Of a stretch of DNA of 64,000 nucleotides, positions 7,889 through 16,004 are shown piece by piece. The notes under the pieces are model-generated. The model ran no database searches. It worked only from the letters and a program-made list of their open reading frames with translations, and was not told the origin of the DNA. Each line of letters begins with the position of its first letter. The first letter of the stretch is position 1. Source of the stretch: JAJDOD01 sp039024895 (GTDB lineage Bacteria; Pseudomonadota; Alphaproteobacteria; Rhodobacterales; Rhodobacteraceae); assembly GCA_039024895.1 (NCBI GenBank), contig JBCCPJ010000008.1, forward strand, positions 73,402-137,401, in the 5' to 3' direction. The position numbers and the translations under genes are program-made.

Positions 7889-9324
7889 CAGCGCTCTGGA
7901 CGTCAGAGGATGCGTTGGCCGCAACCGATGGGCGAGGTCAAGGCGGCCCGTGGCGTGCGCATGGTGTTTCCATCGACACGCGCACCTTAGAGCCGGGCGA
8001 TCTGTTTGTCGCCTTGAAGGATGTGCGTGACGGCCATGATTTCGTGGCAGACGCGCTGGAAAAGGGGGCCGCCGCGGCGCTCGTCTGCCGCGTGCCGCAG
8101 GGTGTCGCACCGGACGCGCCCTTGCTGATTGTCGAGGATGTGCTGAAAGGTCTCGAAGCGATGGGCCGCGCGGCGCGGGCACGAAGTGCGGCGAAGGTCA
8201 TCGGCGTCACCGGCAGTGCGGGCAAGACTTCCACCAAGGATATGCTGCTGCAAGTCTTCGGTCATCAAGGCCGGACCCATGCGGCGGAGGCGAGTTACAA
8301 CAACCATTGGGGCGTGCCGCTGACGCTCGCGCGCATGCCCGCCGACACGGAATATGCCGTGATAGAAATCGGCATGAACCACCCCGGCGAAATCGCGCCA
8401 CTCGCCCGGCTGGCCCGCTTGCACGTGGCGGTCATCACGACCGTCGCCCCGGCACATCTCGAAGCCTTCGAGAACGTGGAAGGCATCGCCATGGAGAAAG
8501 CCTCGATATTCGAGGGGCTTGAGCCCGAAGGGGTGGCGCTCTTCAACGCTGATATCGATACAGCCCCCCTCCTGAATGTCGTCGCCAAGCAATACGCCGC
8601 GCGCCGCATTGGCTTCGGGAGCAACGGCGATGCCGCGCTCCGGGCGCTCAACATCACGCTCACCGAAAGTTCCAGTATTGTTGAAGGGCGCGGAATTGGC
8701 GGACCGTTTTTGTTCAAAGTGGGCGCGCCGGGGCGTCACTTCGCCATGAACGCGCTCGCCGCTTACGGGGCCGCGCAGCTTGCAGGGGCGGACGCCGATG
8801 TGGTCGCCTGTGATCTCGCGCAGTGGCACGCACCTGCTGGGCGCGGTCAGCGCGAAACCATCGTGCTCGACGCCGTTGAGGGCCAATCCATCGAACTGAT
8901 CGACGATGCGTTCAATGCAAATCCGGCCTCCGTGACGGCAGCCTTCGACGTGCTTTCCGCCATCGCGCCGAAGCAAGACAAAGGGCGCATCGCCACCGGA
9001 CGCCGCATCGCCATTCTGGGCGACATGCTGGAGCTCGGGCCGGATGAATTCGCCATGCACCGCGCGCTTGGCGACCACCCAGCCATGGCGGAAATCAAGC
9101 GCGTCGATTGCGTCGGTCCGCGTATGAAAGCGCTCCACGACACCTTGCCGGTCGACAAACGCGGCCGCTGGGTAGAGAAGGCGGAAGACCTCGCAGCGGT
9201 GGCGCATAAGCTGATCGACGCGGGTGACGTCGTGCTGGTCAAAGGATCAAAAGGGTCGCGCGTCAGCCTGGTGGTGGATGCAATCAGACGGTTGCACCGG
9301 GCGGGGAACGAAGGAACGGAATGA
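7885..9324 (+). CDS. murF: UDP-N-acetylmuramoyl-tripeptide--D-alanyl-D-alanine ligase MurF
   Basis: The 479-residue Mur ligase has the ATP-binding loop G-V-T-G-S-A-G-K-T-S-T-K (around residues 109-120), the Y-N-N-H-W-G-V-P motif, the E-I-G-M-N-H-P-G-E-I motif and D-D-A-F-N-A-N-P in the last third, all typical of MurF. It joins D-Ala-D-Ala to the UDP-MurNAc-tripeptide, completing the pentapeptide precursor. The GTG start overlaps the murE stop (GTGA), and its stop lies only a base before the mraY start codon, so all three are coupled. Confidence 0.97.
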   Translation: MTALWTSEDALAATDGRGQGGPWRAHGVSIDTRTLEPGDLFVALKDVRDGHDFVADALEKGAAAALVCRVPQGVAPDAPLLIVEDVLKGLEAMGRAARARSAAKVIGVTGSAGKTSTKDMLLQVFGHQGRTHAAEASYNNHWGVPLTLARMPADTEYAVIEIGMNHPGEIAPLARLARLHVAVITTVAPAHLEAFENVEGIAMEKASIFEGLEPEGVALFNADIDTAPLLNVVAKQYAARRIGFGSNGDAALRALNITLTESSSIVEGRGIGGPFLFKVGAPGRHFAMNALAAYGAAQLAGADADVVACDLAQWHAPAGRGQRETIVLDAVEGQSIELIDDAFNANPASVTAAFDVLSAIAPKQDKGRIATGRRIAILGDMLELGPDEFAMHRALGDHPAMAEIKRVDCVGPRMKALHDTLPVDKRGRWVEKAEDLAAVAHKLIDAGDVVLVKGSKGSRVSLVVDAIRRLHRAGNEGTE

Positions 9325-9325
9325 T

Positions 9326-10414
9326 ATGCTCTACTGGTTGACGGCCTTTTCTGATGGCGGCGATATATTCAACCTTTTCAGATATATAACCTTTCGCGCA
9401 GGCGGAGCGTTTTTCACGGCTCTGATCTTCGGTTTCATCTTTGGTCGCCCCCTGATCAACCTCCTGCGCGCCAAGCAAAAACACGGCCAACCCATTCGCG
9501 AGGACGGCCCTGAAAGCCACATCCTGACCAAAGCCGGGACCCCGACAATGGGCGGTCTCCTGATCTTGTCGGCGCTCATGGTGGCCACGCTGCTCTGGGC
9601 GCGCTGGGATAACGGGTATGTCTGGATCATCCTCTTCGTGACCGCCGCGTTCGGCCTGATCGGGTTTGCCGACGACTATTCCAAGGTCACCAAGAACGAC
9701 AACTACTCCGGCCTCTCCGCGCGTCTCCGCCTTGCCATCGGCTTTGTGGTGGCGGGCGTCGCAGGGTTCCTCGCTTCGCTCCTGCACCCTGTGGAACTCT
9801 CCAACCAACTCGCCGTGCCCGTGTTCAAGGATGTGCTCTTCAATATGAGCATCGTTTTCATCCCCTTCGCGATGATCGTGATCGTCGGCGCCGCCAATGC
9901 CGTGAACCTGACCGACGGGCTCGACGGGCTCGCCATCATGCCCGTGATGATCGCGGCCGGCACGCTCGGCGTCATCGCCTATGTGGTGGGCCGCGTCGAC
10001 TGGTCCGGCGACCTTGGCATCCACTACGTCCCCGGCACGGGGGAGATCCTCGTCTTTGTCGCGGCCCTCATCGGTGGCGGCCTCGGCTTCCTCTGGTACA
10101 ACGCGCCCCCCGCGGCGGTCTTCATGGGCGACACCGGGTCCCTCGCTTTGGGCGGCGCGCTCGGCGCCATTGCTGTCGCCACCAAGCACGAGATCGTCCT
10201 CGCCATCGTCGGCGGCCTCTTCGTGGTCGAGGCGCTCTCCGTCATCATCCAGGTCGGTTACTTCAAACTCACCGGCAACCGCGTGTTCCTGATGGCCCCG
10301 ATCCACCACCATTTCGAGAAACGCGGCTGGGCAGAGAGCCAGATCGTCATCCGCTTCTGGATCATCGCCCTGATCCTCGCGCTCGTGGGGCTGGCGACGC
10401 TTAAGGTGCGGTAG
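9326..10414 (+). CDS. mraY: phospho-N-acetylmuramoyl-pentapeptide-transferase MraY
   Basis: The 362-residue polytopic inner-membrane protein has about ten hydrophobic helices and the family motifs K-A-G-T-P-T-M-G-G, F-A-D-D-Y-S-K (the DDY catalytic aspartates), N-A-V-N-L-T-D-G-L-D-G-L-A and the loop M-A-P-I-H-H-H-F-E. It transfers phospho-MurNAc-pentapeptide to undecaprenyl phosphate, giving lipid I. The start MLYWL at 9326 fits the family; the frame stays open upstream to 9224 only as a shadow of murF. A hairpin cluster follows the stop codon, then the operon layout becomes atypical. Confidence 0.97.
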   Translation: MLYWLTAFSDGGDIFNLFRYITFRAGGAFFTALIFGFIFGRPLINLLRAKQKHGQPIREDGPESHILTKAGTPTMGGLLILSALMVATLLWARWDNGYVWIILFVTAAFGLIGFADDYSKVTKNDNYSGLSARLRLAIGFVVAGVAGFLASLLHPVELSNQLAVPVFKDVLFNMSIVFIPFAMIVIVGAANAVNLTDGLDGLAIMPVMIAAGTLGVIAYVVGRVDWSGDLGIHYVPGTGEILVFVAALIGGGLGFLWYNAPPAAVFMGDTGSLALGGALGAIAVATKHEIVLAIVGGLFVVEALSVIIQVGYFKLTGNRVFLMAPIHHHFEKRGWAESQIVIRFWIIALILALVGLATLKVR

Positions 10415-10428
10415 TTCAAGGGAGCTGA

Positions 10429-10491
10429 GGTCAGCGCCCGACCCTGGGTGGGCGTGAAGCGCCCTCCCATGGGGAGGGTCGGGCGCTGACC
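10429..10491. terminator. long perfect inverted repeat after mraY
   Basis: A 17-bp arm at 10429-10445 (beginning GGTCAGCGCCCG) is exactly complementary to 10475-10491. The 29-base loop holds a nested CCCTCCC-ATG-GGGAGGG structure that competes with the outer stem. There is no T tract, so it may be a Rho-type boundary, an mRNA-stabilising hairpin or a mobile palindromic repeat rather than a classical terminator. Confidence 0.55.
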
Positions 10492-10508
10492 GGTGGTGCC
10501 CACCGGTC
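10488..10508. repeat. second hairpin overlapping the mraY inverted repeat
   Basis: GACCGGTGG-TGC-CCACCGGTC is a perfect 9-bp stem with a 3-base loop. Its left arm uses the last four bases of the preceding repeat, so the two hairpins exclude each other at their junction. It sits just before the TPR gene. Confidence 0.5.
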
Positions 10509-10554
10509 AATCCCTTGTCTCATTGCGCAACTGTTGGTTTAGTGCGGGCAATAG

Positions 10555-12003
10555 GTGGGTTTTGATTTGATCGATTGGCTTTCAATAAACAATAATTGGC
10601 TCAGCGCTTTGGCTGCCCTTGTGGCAATTGTTGTTGCCGTGATTAGCCTGATCCGTTGGATCACCAAACGCCCTGATCCATTACCACCACCACAGACAAC
10701 CCGCTTCCCCACGAAAGACGACGACCACAAAGAAACCGTCCGCTCCAAGAACGAGACCATCGCCGCCAAGGACGACCTGATCGCGGTCTTGCAAGCGCAA
10801 ATCCTTGACCGCGAGGAACAAATCAAAAGCATCCGCGCGGAAGACGCGGCGAGCCACGCCGCACAGATCAAAGGTCTCGAAGCGGAAATCGCCGAACTCC
10901 GCGCCCGTCTAGAAGATCCTGACCGCGCCCGCGCCGAGTTCGAAGACGCCCGCAAGGAAGCCACCGAAGCCCTTGAACGCGAAGCCAATACACTCGGCGC
11001 CGACCGCGTGAAAGCTGCGGAGGAGGCAATGGAACAAGGCGATTTCGAGGCTGCCAAAGCGCTCTTCCAGGAAATCAAGAACGAAGAAGAACTCGCCGAA
11101 CAACGCTCCGCCCGCGCGTCCTACGCCTTGGGCGAAATCGCTGAAGCCGAAGTCCGTTGGGCCGACGCTGCTGATCATTTCGCCCGCGCAGCTGAACTCG
11201 ACAGCGACATCGAATATCTTTTCAAAGCCCGTCAATATGCCTTGCGCGCCGGTCGCTTGCAGCATGCTTTGGTTTTGGGCGAGAAACTCATCACATCGAC
11301 AGATGGGCAAGGGGGAAAAAAGCGCAGCCGCGCGCTGAATGCATATGGGCTAACGCTAAAGGCGGCCGGTCGTTATGATCAAGCCGAACCGCTTTACCGT
11401 GAGGCACTAGAGATTAGTCGGGAGACGCTAGGCGAGCGCCATCCGAACTATGGGACGGACCTCAACAATCTCGCATCGCTGTTACAACACACGGGCCGCG
11501 CGAAGGAGGCGGAACCGTTATATCGTGAGTCGCTTGAGATTGCACGGGAGACACTGGGCGATCGGCATCCTTACTACGCGATCCGCCTCAACAACCTCGC
11601 CGGTCTGCTCCGGGCCACCGGCAGGATGGAGGAAGCCGAACCGCTTCATCGTGAGGCTCTTGAGATTGCACGGGAGACACTGGGCGAGCGGCATCCCGAC
11701 TATGCAACCCGCCTAAACAACCTCGCGGAGCTGCTTCGGGCTACGGGCCGGACGCAGGAGGCGGAACCGCTGTATCGTGAGGCGCTTGAGATTGGCCGGG
11801 AGGTGCTTGGCGAACGGCATCCCGACCATGCGACCCGCCTCAACAACCTGGCGCTGTTGTTTCACGCCACTGGCCGGTTCGACGAGGCGGAACCGCTTTA
11901 CCGCGAGGCTCTCGACATCCTCGACGCTGTTCTCGGACCCGAACATCCCAACACCCAAGCTACGCGCAAGAACCTCGACGACCTCCTCGCCAACCGCCCA
12001 TGA
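10555..12003 (+). CDS. membrane-anchored coiled-coil and kinesin-light-chain-type TPR protein
   Basis: The 482-residue protein has one membrane helix (residues 17-37), a charged coiled coil (about 55-150), a degenerate helical TPR region (150-255) and five 42-residue TPR units from about residue 258 to 467. Each unit carries A-E-P-L-Y-R-E-A-L-E-I and L-G-x-R-H-P. TPR proteins of this kind are scaffolds; no enzymatic motif is present. The start is a GTG at 10555 with only a weak ribosome site. It sits where dcw operons normally go straight from mraY to murD, so a role in envelope assembly is possible but unproven. The last codons overlap the next gene (ATGA). Confidence 0.8.
   Translation: MGFDLIDWLSINNNWLSALAALVAIVVAVISLIRWITKRPDPLPPPQTTRFPTKDDDHKETVRSKNETIAAKDDLIAVLQAQILDREEQIKSIRAEDAASHAAQIKGLEAEIAELRARLEDPDRARAEFEDARKEATEALEREANTLGADRVKAAEEAMEQGDFEAAKALFQEIKNEEELAEQRSARASYALGEIAEAEVRWADAADHFARAAELDSDIEYLFKARQYALRAGRLQHALVLGEKLITSTDGQGGKKRSRALNAYGLTLKAAGRYDQAEPLYREALEISRETLGERHPNYGTDLNNLASLLQHTGRAKEAEPLYRESLEIARETLGDRHPYYAIRLNNLAGLLRATGRMEEAEPLHREALEIARETLGERHPDYATRLNNLAELLRATGRTQEAEPLYREALEIGREVLGERHPDHATRLNNLALLFHATGRFDEAEPLYREALDILDAVLGPEHPNTQATRKNLDDLLANRP
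11326..11955 (+). repeat. 126-bp tandem repeat inside the TPR gene
   Basis: Five successive 126-bp units encode the 42-residue TPR repeats. Stretches such as GAGGCGCTTGAGATT and CGGGAGACACTGGGCGA recur almost unchanged, which suggests recent duplication and possible copy-number variation between strains. The period keeps the reading frame. Confidence 0.7.
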
Positions 12004-12434
12004 CCCTCACCACCAGCTACAGCTTCGAAGACCTCGACTTCGACATCATCGTCCCCGCCACCCAGGCCAGCTATTGGGGGCAGGGGCGCACGCGAGACGG
12101 GATCATTCAGAGCTTCCGAAATTCCTATCCCGTCGGTCTCCACGACGGTGCCGTGCTGATCGGCTGGGCGCGCGCCACCTCCGACACGGTGTATCACGCC
12201 TATATCTACGATCTTCAGGTGATCCCTGCCTATCGCGGGCAGGGCCTTGGCACCCGGCTGGCGCAAGACCTCATGGCGCACCCCGAATTGAAAGACGTCA
12301 CCGGTTGGATGCTGTCCACCCGCGCGCATCACGGCCTTTACCGCAAGCTCGGGTTCGGGGAGGCAGAACCCGGCCGCTACATGACCCTGTCCCGCGCCGC
12401 GCCCAAGTCTTACAGCGCTTTGCGTTTTATCTGA
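12000..12434 (+). CDS. GNAT family N-acetyltransferase
   Basis: The 144-residue protein has the acetyl-CoA binding signature V-I-P-A-Y-R-G-Q-G-L-G-T-R-L (about residues 77-90), preceded by the expected beta strand and followed by the Y-R-K-L-G-F motif near residue 120. It should transfer an acetyl group to a small-molecule amine or protein N-terminus; the substrate cannot be predicted. It overlaps the TPR gene by four bases (ATGA), so the two are probably co-translated, an unusual pairing inside a cell wall cluster. Confidence 0.87.
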   Translation: MTLTTSYSFEDLDFDIIVPATQASYWGQGRTRDGIIQSFRNSYPVGLHDGAVLIGWARATSDTVYHAYIYDLQVIPAYRGQGLGTRLAQDLMAHPELKDVTGWMLSTRAHHGLYRKLGFGEAEPGRYMTLSRAAPKSYSALRFI

Positions 12435-12509
12435 GCCAAACGTATCGGAAGGCGCGTTCGACCGAAGGGAGAGGCAGCGTCTTTCGATTCAGAACAAACG
12501 CAAAGCGCT
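12414..12509. repeat. 14-bp inverted repeat spanning the end of the acetyltransferase gene
   Basis: AGCGCTTTGCGTTT (12414-12427) and its exact complement (12496-12509) are separated by 68 bases. The left arm includes the last codons of the acetyltransferase. The spacing is long for a terminator. It could be a transcript-end stem or the footprint of a lost insertion. Confidence 0.45.
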
Positions 12510-12581
12510 TTAACGGCTTGGCAACCTTTCTTACCGCTCGCCCCACATCCTGTGTTCGCATGCGACACGGCCCCAACACGC

Positions 12582-12620
12582 ACCGACGTGATACCGACGT
12601 CGTACCGACGCGATACCGAA
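12582..12620. repeat. 11-bp direct repeats, about 3.5 copies
   Basis: The unit ACCGACGTGAT recurs as ACCGACGTCGT, ACCGACGCGAT and a partial ACCGAA with a strict 11-bp period, which places each copy on the same face of the helix. This occurs in the 327-base gene-free stretch (12435-12761) before the DUF6524 gene. A further hairpin, GCAACAC-CGGC-GTGTTGC, lies at 12679-12696. Together they look regulatory. Confidence 0.45.
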
Positions 12621-12761
12621 CCCGCCTTGCCCCTTGTTTTGCGGGCAAAACCTTGGTTAACCGCGCCCCTCAGCAGACGCAACACCGGCGTGTTGCCACC
12701 GTACGCACCCCTTCCCAATCGGTTAAAAACCCGGTAGCCAACCCGAAAAAGGAGCAGGCAT

Positions 12762-13160
12762 ATGGGCTTTCTCATCCGCTGGCTCGCTGCCTTCGTTTTG
12801 TTGGCCGCGACCTATAATCCGACCGAGCTGTCCTATGTCCGCTGGGCCGTCGCAAACTGGAACACGCAGACACCGCTCGTCGTTCTGTTCGGTCTTATAC
12901 TATTGGTAGCGTTCATTCTTTTCCTCACAGCCGTGCTGCGCGGCATCGGCACGCTCGGCGTGATTTTGATCGGCGCGGTGCTCGCGGCGCTGATCTGGGT
13001 GCTCTACGATTTCGGCTGGCTCAGCCTCGACAACCCCTCCGCCAATACCTGGATCGCTCTGGTGATGATCTCCGTCGTTCTCGCCATTGGCATGTATTGG
13101 GGCATCCTCTGGCGCCGCATCTCCGGCCAGCTTGAAGTCGACGACGACGGCGAGGGTTGA
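12762..13160 (+). CDS. small four-helix membrane protein, DUF6524 family
   Basis: The 132-residue protein contains four hydrophobic segments (about residues 4-18, 38-58, 63-84 and 95-115) and a short acidic C-terminal tail (EVDDDGEG). I recognise the overall sequence as the DUF6524 family of Rhodobacterales, which has no known function. The ribosome site AAAAGGAG lies about 9 bases before the ATG. It follows 327 bases without a gene that carry repeats, so it may have its own promoter. Its stop overlaps the start of the following ATPase gene. Confidence 0.75.
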   Translation: MGFLIRWLAAFVLLAATYNPTELSYVRWAVANWNTQTPLVVLFGLILLVAFILFLTAVLRGIGTLGVILIGAVLAALIWVLYDFGWLSLDNPSANTWIALVMISVVLAIGMYWGILWRRISGQLEVDDDGEG

Positions 13161-13681
13161 TGCGAAAAGTGGTTATCACCGGTTGCTCTGGCGGCGGAAA
13201 ATCAAGCCTAATCAGCAAGTTGTCCTCTCGGGGCCACGCCGTCGTCAAAGAACCCGGCCGCCGCGTCATCGCAGCTGAACGTGCGGGCGGTGGCACCGGG
13301 TTCCCGTGGGAGGATGCCGAGCGCTTCGCCGATCTCGCGTTCTGGATGGCCGTCGGCGATCATGCCACCGCAACCGCTGACGTGACCTTCTTCGACAGGT
13401 CCGCCCTCGATCAAGCCGCGTGGTACGCCCGCCAGAACAGCAGGCCTCCGGGCGAGGTGCCCGGCTATGATCGCACCGTCTTCCTCGCCCCGCCCTGGCA
13501 AGAGATCTTTGAAAACGACCCCGACAGGCAACATGGCTTCGCGGACGCCGTGGCGGAATATGATGACCTTCTGGCCCGGTTGCCGACCTGGGGCTATACC
13601 CCTGTAATCCTTCCAAAAACATCGGTTATTGAGCGCGCCGACTTCATCGTGAACGCCGTGACACGGAGCCCTGCCGCATGA
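13160..13681 (+). CDS. AAA-type small ATPase / kinase-like P-loop protein
   Basis: The 173-residue protein opens with a Walker A motif, G-C-S-G-G-G-K-S-S (residues 8-16), and has F-F-D-R-S near residue 75, typical of the AAA_28 / predicted ATPase family. The family resembles nucleotide or nicotinamide-riboside kinases in fold, but the substrate here is unknown. The ATG at 13160 overlaps the previous stop. A TTG three bases earlier is possible but unlikely. It overlaps the murD start (ATGA), so it is translated together with murD. Confidence 0.8.
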   Translation: MRKVVITGCSGGGKSSLISKLSSRGHAVVKEPGRRVIAAERAGGGTGFPWEDAERFADLAFWMAVGDHATATADVTFFDRSALDQAAWYARQNSRPPGEVPGYDRTVFLAPPWQEIFENDPDRQHGFADAVAEYDDLLARLPTWGYTPVILPKTSVIERADFIVNAVTRSPAA

Positions 13682-15081
13682 TCCCGGTCCAAGGTGTCAA
13701 AGGCGTGAGGATCGCGGTGCTGGGTTTGGGGCGCACAGGTTTGTCCGCGGCCCATGCGCTCGTTGCGGGTGGCGCAGAGGCACTTTGTTGGGACGACGGA
13801 GAGGCGGCGCGGACAAGCGCCGAAGCCGCTGGCCTGACCCTTTATGATCTGACTCGCCGCGATGCGTGGGACGCCGTCGCGCTGCTGATCGTCAGCCCCG
13901 GCATCCCGCACCTCTACCCAAAGCCGCACCCGCTCATCGCCCGGGCGATGGCCGAAGGCATACCAGTCGACAACGATATCGGCCTGTTTTTTCGCTCTCT
14001 GGCCACCCCGGCATGGGACCGCTTTGAAAAGGCGCCGAAAGTGGTGGCGGTCACCGGCTCCAATGGCAAATCGACCACGGCGGCCCTGATCCATGAGACG
14101 CTTGAGCGGCTTGGCGAAGAAAGCCAGTTGGCGGGCAATATCGGTCGCGGCGCGCTTGCTATCGACCCGCCTGGCGACGGCGGTGTCGTGGTGCTTGAGT
14201 TGTCGTCGTACCAGACCGAATTGGCGCGCGCCCTCACCCCCGACATCGGGGTTTTCACCAATCTTAGCCCGGACCATCTGGATCGTCACGGTGGCCTTGG
14301 TGGGTATTTCGCCGCCAAACGCCGCCTCTTTGCCGAAGGTGGACCAGACCGCGCAGTGATTGGCGTCGATACCGACGAAACGCGCTTTCTCGCCAATCAG
14401 CTCTCGGAGGGCAGGACCGACGACCGGGTGATCCAAGTGTCAACCGAGGCGAAAATGGATGGGCCGGGTTGGAACGTGTTTGCGCGAAAAGGATTTTTGA
14501 GCGAGTACCGAAAAGGGCGGCAAGTGGCTTCGATCGACCTCCGCCAGATGCCCGGACTTCCAGGCGTGCATAATCATCAGAACGCTTGTGCGGCCTATGC
14601 CGTGTTGCGCAGCCTTGGCCATGCACCAAAATTGGTTGAAAGCGCTTTTCACGAATTCACTGGCCTGCCGCACCGGTCACAGCTTGTCGGTGAAAAGGAC
14701 GGCGTGCGCTTTGTCAATGATAGCAAGGCGACAAACCCGGACGCGGCGGCGCAAGCCTTGCAGGCTTTTGACCGCATTCGGTGGATTGTGGGCGGGCAGG
14801 TCAAGGATGGTGGGCTCGACGCCTTGCATGCCCATTTGGATAGGGTGAGCAAAGCCTATGTCATTGGACGCCATGCCGCTGACACAGCGCTGATGCTAGG
14901 GGGCTGCCCCCATGAGATGTCAACGACCATGGCGGCAGCAGTGGAAAGTGCCGTGCGCGATGCGAAGCCGGGTGAAACCGTGCTCCTTGCACCTGCCGCC
15001 GCGAGTTTCGATCAATACGACAACTTCGAGCAGCGGGGCGATGATTTCATTTTAGAGGTGCAGCGCTGGCTTGCGCGATGA
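13678..15081 (+). CDS. murD: UDP-N-acetylmuramoyl-L-alanine--D-glutamate ligase MurD
   Basis: The 467-residue Mur ligase has a Rossmann-like N-terminal domain (G-L-G-R-T-G-L-S), the ATP loop V-T-G-S-N-G-K-S-T-T (near residue 125), N-L-S-P-D-H-L-D-R-H and the C-terminal V-N-D-S-K-A-T-N motif. It adds D-glutamate to UDP-MurNAc-L-Ala. In most alphaproteobacteria the next genes would be ftsW and murG; here the operon ends, with a short palindrome (15085-15100) after the stop codon. Confidence 0.96.
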   Translation: MIPVQGVKGVRIAVLGLGRTGLSAAHALVAGGAEALCWDDGEAARTSAEAAGLTLYDLTRRDAWDAVALLIVSPGIPHLYPKPHPLIARAMAEGIPVDNDIGLFFRSLATPAWDRFEKAPKVVAVTGSNGKSTTAALIHETLERLGEESQLAGNIGRGALAIDPPGDGGVVVLELSSYQTELARALTPDIGVFTNLSPDHLDRHGGLGGYFAAKRRLFAEGGPDRAVIGVDTDETRFLANQLSEGRTDDRVIQVSTEAKMDGPGWNVFARKGFLSEYRKGRQVASIDLRQMPGLPGVHNHQNACAAYAVLRSLGHAPKLVESAFHEFTGLPHRSQLVGEKDGVRFVNDSKATNPDAAAQALQAFDRIRWIVGGQVKDGGLDALHAHLDRVSKAYVIGRHAADTALMLGGCPHEMSTTMAAAVESAVRDAKPGETVLLAPAAASFDQYDNFEQRGDDFILEVQRWLAR

Positions 15082-15084
15082 TTT

Positions 15085-15100
15085 AACCGGCGCCGGGTTT
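15085..15100. terminator. weak palindrome after murD
   Basis: AACCGGCGCCGGGTTT is nearly self-complementary around CCGGCGCCGG and lies a few bases after the murD stop. Without a T tract and with almost no loop it is at best a weak terminator. Confidence 0.3.
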
Positions 15101-15189
15101 ATGTGCTCGTAGGCGCGATGAGTGATCGGCAATTTGGCGTTCAAACGTATAGACCAGCCGCTGAACACGCTAGGCAAACCACCCTGTTT

Positions 15190-15262
15190 CACCTGTCCAA
15201 AAATACCTCAGGGGGTCTGGGGGACAGCGTCCCCCAGCGGATCGACGGGACGCAGTCCCGGC
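15190..15262 (-). repeat. Rhodobacterales-type intergenic hairpin repeat, copy 1
   Basis: The core CTGTCCAAAAATACCTC is followed by GGGGGTC and a perfect hairpin, CTGGGGGAC-AGC-GTCCCCCAG (15217-15237), then a second hairpin CGGGAC-GCA-GTCCCG. The same layout, reversed, occurs at 24762 and 40613. It lies between murD and the convergent aldolase gene. Confidence 0.6.
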
Positions 15263-15266
15263 GAGA

Positions 15267-15920
15267 TCAAAGAATGCTCTGTCCCGTGGCCGCCCAATCC
15301 TTGAGAAAGGCATCCAACCCCTTATCGGTCAGCACGTGTTGCGCCATCTTCTTGATCACATCCGGGGGGGCCGTCGCTACGTCGGCACCAATCTTTGCCG
15401 CCTCACTCATGTGATTGACCGACCGGATGGAGGCCGCGAGTATTTCTGTCTTGAAGCCGTAATTGTCGTAAATTTCCCGGATGTCAGCGATGAGATCCAT
15501 TCCGTCGAGGTTCAGATCGTCCAACCGACCGATAAACGGCGAAATGAAAGTTGCCCCTGCCTTAGCGGCCAGAAGCGCCTGATTAGCTGAGAAGCAGAGC
15601 GTGACATTCACCATATGTCCGTCGCTTGAGAGCTTCTTGCATGCCTTCAGCCCTTCCCAGGTGAGCGGCACTTTGATCGCGATGTTCTCGCTGATCTTCT
15701 TCAGTTCAAGCCCTTCGGCAATCATACCGGCCGCGTCGGTCGCGACGGTTTCCGCACTGACGGGCCCCGGAACCATGCCGGCTATCTCTGCGATCACCTC
15801 TTTGATATCGCGGCCTGATTTATGAATGAGCGACGGGTTTGTCGTCACACCATCGACCATGCCGAGCTCGTGTAATTCGGCAATCGCTGCCGTGTCTGCC
15901 GTATCCACGAAGAATTTCAT
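15267..15920 (-). CDS. fsa: fructose-6-phosphate aldolase / transaldolase-like protein
   Basis: The 217-residue protein starts M-K-F-F-V-D-T-A-D and has V-T-T-N-P-S-L, N-I-A-I-K-V-P (the Schiff-base lysine) and N-V-T-L-C-F-S-A-N-Q-A. The C-terminal region includes T-E-I-L-A-A-S-I-R. Its length matches the short FSA/TalC subfamily rather than full transaldolase. It reversibly cleaves fructose 6-phosphate or acts in the pentose phosphate pathway. The frame is open upstream for 24 codons, but the ATG at 15920 with GAGGGGA about 7 bases before it is the family start. Confidence 0.92.
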   Translation of the reverse strand: MKFFVDTADTAAIAELHELGMVDGVTTNPSLIHKSGRDIKEVIAEIAGMVPGPVSAETVATDAAGMIAEGLELKKISENIAIKVPLTWEGLKACKKLSSDGHMVNVTLCFSANQALLAAKAGATFISPFIGRLDDLNLDGMDLIADIREIYDNYGFKTEILAASIRSVNHMSEAAKIGADVATAPPDVIKKMAQHVLTDKGLDAFLKDWAATGQSIL

Positions 15921-16004
15921 GCGTATCCCCTCTGGCAATTCGGGTGTCGGTCGTGGCACTGATAGCGGAAGCCCGTCCGGAACAAAACCCAATTGAGGAC
16001 CCTG

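Noticed and set aside
6005..8182. Long 725-codon open frame on the minus strand across ftsI, murE and murF
   Set aside because: It lies wholly opposite well-supported essential genes, has no family features, and reflects the GC-rich third codon positions of the real genes.
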